Positions 60,371 to 64,000 of a stretch of 64,000 nt of DNA are shown piece by piece. Where the stretch lies: contig QEOQ01000253.1 in assembly GCA_010279815.1 (NCBI GenBank), positions 521,977 to 585,976 on the forward strand. Direction: 5' to 3'. The notes under the pieces are model-generated. The model saw only the letters and a program-made list of their open reading frames with translations, did not search any database and was not told the origin of the DNA. Every line of letters starts with the position of its first letter. Positions within the stretch are counted from its first letter, which is position 1. The position numbers and the translations under genes are program-made. Origin of the DNA: Brachionus plicatilis. Taxonomy: Eukaryota > Rotifera > Eurotatoria > Ploima > Brachionidae.

Positions 60371-62025
60371 TACAGTATGTCTAGACAATTTAGAACATTA
60401 AAAAAAAATAATCAAAAAATTTTTAAGTAGTGAAAATTTGAAATAGAAATCGATTATCATATAATACAAACTATGTCATCTAATAGAATATTTTTTTAAA
60501 TTTCTTTTGATATAAAAATTGTCCAAAAAAATAATTTCTAACCACTAATCAAAAGTTAGAATTCATAAACAAAAAACTAGTCTAAAAAGTTTATAACATT
60601 CATTTTTTAATGTTACCACACCTTGACAATCCCTGGAAATTTTTTTTGTCTCACAATTTTTGGAACGTCTTTTTTTATTGTTGCACTTTTTACAATTTAT
60701 TAATTATTTTTGGCTTTAAATCGGTGATTTTATTGAGCTGTACCATTTGGTTGATTTTTCCATAAAAATGGGTAAAAAAAAAGTAACTGAGGCGCAAAGG
60801 TGGCAAATAATTGGGCTGTTGAAGGATAAGACAAAATTTCAACAAGAAATAGCTGATTTAGTGAGAATTTCGAGATGATGCGTGTTTATAATTATGAGAA
60901 GACTTTGGTGGCCAAAGAATTACCAAGGCCTGAAAGACCTCAAAAGCTTACCAGTCGACAATAATCGTACATTTTTAGAAAGGTCAGAATCAATCCTACA
61001 AAAAGCTGTAGACAACTAGCATCTGACTCTAGTTCTAAGTTTTCAAATGTAAGTGTTAATAAAGACACTGTTAGAAAAATGCCATTAAGGAAAAATATAC
61101 AGTCATATACTGCTATAAAAAAGCCTCTTTTGACTGTATTGGACCGGTTGAAAAGGCTCAAATTGTGCAAAGAACGAGAGAGATGGACTGTTAAAGACTA
61201 GTTAAAAGTTATTTTCAGCGATGAATCTAATTTTGAGGTATTAAACAGAAAATCAAGAGTGTTCGTAAAAGATTTCGCAAACGAAAAGTATCACCCCAAG
61301 TTTTGTTTACCAAAGTTACAGAATAGTGGAGGTTCGGTTGGAATTTGGGGATGTATTAATCAAAAAGGTGCTGATTGTTGCTCTATTTTTACAGGCAGAA
61401 TCAACCAGTTTGTATCCATGGACCCCCTGGAAAATCAGTTGTTACCATCTGCCGCGATATTTTTTGATCAGAGTCAGCATTGGATTTTTCAGCAAGATGG
61501 TTCACATACTGCTCATTCTGTTCGAGATTGGTTTCAAAAAAAACAAATATCGGTCCTTCCTTGGTTTCCAAGATCACCTGATCTTATTCGAATAGAGAAT
61601 TTATGGTCAAATGTAGACCACAAAATGGTCAATACAAAGATTACATCAGCAGAGCATCTAAAAAGCGTTCTTTTTGATGAATGATTGAAAGTTCCAAGTG
61701 AAATATTCAAGAACATGATTGAATCTGTGCCAAAATGTGTTGCTAAGTGTATTAAAGCTAAGGGTGGCCATTTAAAAGGTTAAAAAATATTATGTTCTAA
61801 ATTCTGTAGAAATTTATTTTTTTAATAAAAAAATTTTCAATTTTTTCATTCAATAAATTTTTTTTTCTTTCCTATTTTTTGTACTTTTCCGATAAAAAAA
61901 TTTTTTCTGAATAAAATTCAAATAAAAAAAATTATTTTTGTTTTTTTTTATTTAGCCGTGCGGCTGCCCAGAAACAAACCTTGCGTAAAAAAAAAAAATG
62001 GTCTAAATTTTCTAGACATACTGTA
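60371..62025 (+). mobile_element. Full-length but inactive Tc1-family transposon
   Basis: The left end TACAGTATGTCTAGACAATT (60371) is mirrored by the right end ending TCTAGACATACTGTA (62025), a terminal inverted repeat of about 27 bp with two or three differences. The outer TA on each side is the expected target duplication. The 1655-bp size and one central transposase frame on the plus strand fit Tc1. Transposase stops and a frameshift show that the copy cannot move by itself. Confidence 0.9.
60768..61783 (+). pseudogene. Tc1-type transposase, broken by stops and a frameshift
   Basis: The product begins MGKKKVTEAQRWQIIGLLKD (helix-turn-helix part), breaks at a TGA near 60876, and resumes in a shifted frame through VRINPTKSCRQLASDSS and KERERWTVKD. 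After another stop at 61198 it has the catalytic core: FSDESNFEV with the first D, FQQDGSHTAHSV with the second D, and WFPRSPDLIRIENLW with the terminal E. The last two are separated as in DD34E enzymes. It ends GGHLKG-stop at 61783. At least three disabling changes exist, but the second half is uninterrupted, so decay is moderate. Confidence 0.88.
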
Positions 62026-62178
62026 TGAATACCTATTTATAATTAAAATTAGAAAACTCAATGAGTTGACATAATTTTTAATAAATATACTCTCGCTACA
62101 TCAGATTAAATAATTATTAAAAAAAACGTAGTTTTGTTAAGCATTTTATTTGTGGCAAAAGGTTTTGAACTTGAACAT

Positions 62179-62903
62179 TTAAACGAATGTAATTTTAAGG
62201 CTTTGAAAATCATAAACATCAGCGGAACCATCAATTATTAAATCATCTTCTTTTTTCCAGCTTATTTTACCATGCACACTCTTTTTGTCATTGCTTTTTA
62301 GATTTTCAAGCGAAACATCACTTGGTATAGACAATGATGAAGTCGTTAGATCATTTAATTTGTCAACATCACTTTTCTTATACTTGAGAACTATTTTGTT
62401 AGGTCTATCTTGGTATTTTATTTTTTTTGGAATATTTTTTGACTCGTTGGTAAGATCTGAGGAATCATTTTTATCAATCAATTTTGATGTGATTTTAAGA
62501 TGTTTAGATTCGGGTGTTCTCGAGGTAAGTATATACTCATAATCTGGAAAATCTATTTCGTCCGATCCCATGCTATTGACATCATCATTTATTTTTACCA
62601 AATTGTTGTTTATATCATTTATTTGGTTCGTAAGAATCTTTAATGAAAAATCCCCTAATGTATCTACGACATTTGTTACCCCAAACTCTATCGCACTTAC
62701 ATTTCTACTGTCATTTTCTTGACCAGATAATTGTTCAACATAATTTAAGTCTACTAAGTTAGCTTCGTTTCTGTTAGCCTCATTTTCCGGCTCTAATGAA
62801 GATGATATGTTGCAGGTTTTTACTGATGCATTTGAAAATTTTGTTTTATTTCCACCGGATTTTGCGTCATTGTCATTTTTTTCTTTTTTATTTGATTGAA
62901 AAC
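62179..62903 (-). CDS. Terminal exon of an unidentified minus-strand gene
   Basis: On the minus strand a frame opens after the acceptor CCATAG (62904-62909) and stays open for 240 codons to a stop at 62179. It starts in phase 1, with two bases completing a split codon, so at least one upstream exon exists at higher coordinates; I could not find it before the window ends. The protein part is hydrophilic, rich in N, D, S and K, with no recognisable domain; possible phosphorylation-rich disorder is the only visible character (SRTPESKHLKIT; IPSDVSLENLKSNDKK). It contains no ATG before residue about 115, so the piece is not a full gene. Its start directly follows the Tc1 element's right end by 150 bp. 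Confidence 0.55.
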
Positions 62904-63187
62904 CTATGGATATTTAAAAATTATTAAGTTTTAATTTAAAATTTAATTTTTAAATTATTCAATCGGATTACCGAAGCCCGTATCTATTTTTCAAAATTTC
63001 TTAACTTTAAGTGATGGATACCAAATAACTACAGGCGTATGTGAAGGCTCAAAAATTATTTTTTAGCTATTTTGTATATTTATTAATGATTTTAAAAAAA
63101 AATCTCTCTCATTTTAAGAAGAAAGGAAATCTTAAGAAGTATCAGTTGTTGATTAGGAATCAAATGCGGATTTACCGAGAAAAAACG

Positions 63188-63846
63188 TGGTCTAGTCGGT
63201 TAGGTGAACCGAATTTCACCTATTATGGGAACAATTCTTGTTCTTGGCTTTTGTGAACTATTAATTCAGCTAATTTTTTTGTATACGAAAAAAGATTAGG
63301 TGAACATTTTTTAGATTAAGTGAACAAAAGATTTCTTTTTTGAGCAAGATTAGTGATAATTTTTTCATTTAGCTCTTCGATTTAAAAAAAAACTTAATTC
63401 TTTGTTTGAATATCTAATTAAATTCGAAGACTAAACTCAATTTTACCTGAATCAATAATATGTGATCAAATTGCATTAAGATCACCCTCTAGAATAAATT
63501 TTCCACGTCTCTTTAGATATCCAGGAAAAGTTCAAAAGAAAGTATACTATTTGATGAATTATAAATACTTAAAATAAAAAAAATTTATATCTTAATTCAA
63601 AGAATGTGTGCATAGTATTCATCAAATGAATAACTTTATTTAAACGCAATTTCCTCCATCTCTCAAATTTTGTCATTTTACTTATTTTTTTTCAATATTA
63701 CCTTAAACTTTTATAAAATTAGGTGAACAATTTTTAGGTTAGGTGAACTAATAGTTCACAAACCCTGAGAACAAGAATTGTTCCCATAATAGGTGAAATA
63801 TGGCTCATTTAACACTACTTTCACCTAAAACTAACCGACAAGACCC
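63188..63846. mobile_element. Foldback transposon with 8-bp duplication (GGTGAA/TTCACC rich)
   Basis: The ends TGGTCTAGTCGGTTAG and CTAACCGACAAGACCC pair as inverted repeats (14 of 16). Both sides carry AAAAAACG (63180-63187, 63847-63854). The arms repeat TTCACCTATTATGGGAACAA and TTCTTGTTCT...GTGAACTATTA in inverted form, with extra short AGGTGAAC words scattered inside. There is no transposase. The 8-bp duplication suggests a hAT-related origin. A partial arm is at 54010. The short open frame near 63041-63256 only overlaps its left arm. Confidence 0.8.
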
Positions 63847-64000
63847 AAAAAACGAATAAAGAATAAGTAATTTATCAATTTTCCTTATCTTTTACATTTT
63901 TATTCTTGTCATTCAAATAATTATTTTGTTGCTAGAATAAGTTTATTCTGTTTATTCTATTAAATAGTCAATAAATTTTTTTTGCCAGGCCAAATAGGCT

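Noticed and set aside
60940..61170. Minus-strand 76-codon frame
   Set aside because: It is the antisense shadow of the Tc1 transposase.

Overview
This is a very AT-rich eukaryotic (animal) nuclear window. Coding exons are split by many introns, most of them about 45-70 bp (51-53 bp is the commonest size), with GT..AG borders and T-rich acceptors. The window also carries a large load of degraded DNA transposons, foldback elements and LINE fragments. The gene content (ABCC transporter, Tuba-type RhoGEF, IQUB, EF-hand/WD40 protein, 7TM receptor) is metazoan and partly ciliary. Base composition and intron size fit a monogonont rotifer such as Brachionus, but that is an inference and not proven by the sequence.

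Layout: 1094-2896 (+) holds the 3' six exons of an ABCC/MRP-type ABC transporter whose 5' part lies before the window. 3434-5380 holds LINE fragments in opposite orientations, and 5390-12070 is a 6.7-kb stretch without a recognisable gene. 12084-12641 (+) is a single-exon gene of unknown function. 15090-22772 (+) is a 13-exon DH-BAR-SH3-SH3 RhoGEF (DNMBP/ARHGEF37/38 type). 24893-30974 (+) is a six-exon ankyrin-repeat protein ending in a CaaX-like tetrapeptide; its 3.4-kb intron is packed with nested transposons. 35969-51630 (+) is a long EF-hand plus WD40 gene (WDR49/WDR64/WDY type). Its 9.8-kb intron contains, on the opposite strand, an intronless 720-aa seven-transmembrane receptor gene (41335-43497). 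54897-58106 (+) is a seven-exon IQUB gene, coding for a ciliary radial-spoke-associated protein. 60371-62025 is a full-length but broken Tc1 element with its terminal inverted repeats. 62179-62903 (-) is the last exon of an unidentified gene that runs off the right side.

The mobile-element picture is as rich as the gene picture. At least four foldback elements share a CTCTGCAAA/TTTGCAGAG core, two of them with convincing 9-bp target duplications and one with a second element nested inside it. A hAT-like element (8-bp duplication, TAGTGTTGGG ends) is built almost entirely of palindromic GTCGACTCGA units. An 8-bp-duplication foldback lies at 63188-63846, and a pogo/Tigger remnant lies at 59179-59649. 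The genes look like independent single-gene transcription units. The only suggestive functional neighbourhood is the two flagellar/ciliary-type genes (WDR49-like and IQUB), which lie in the same orientation 3.3 kb apart.
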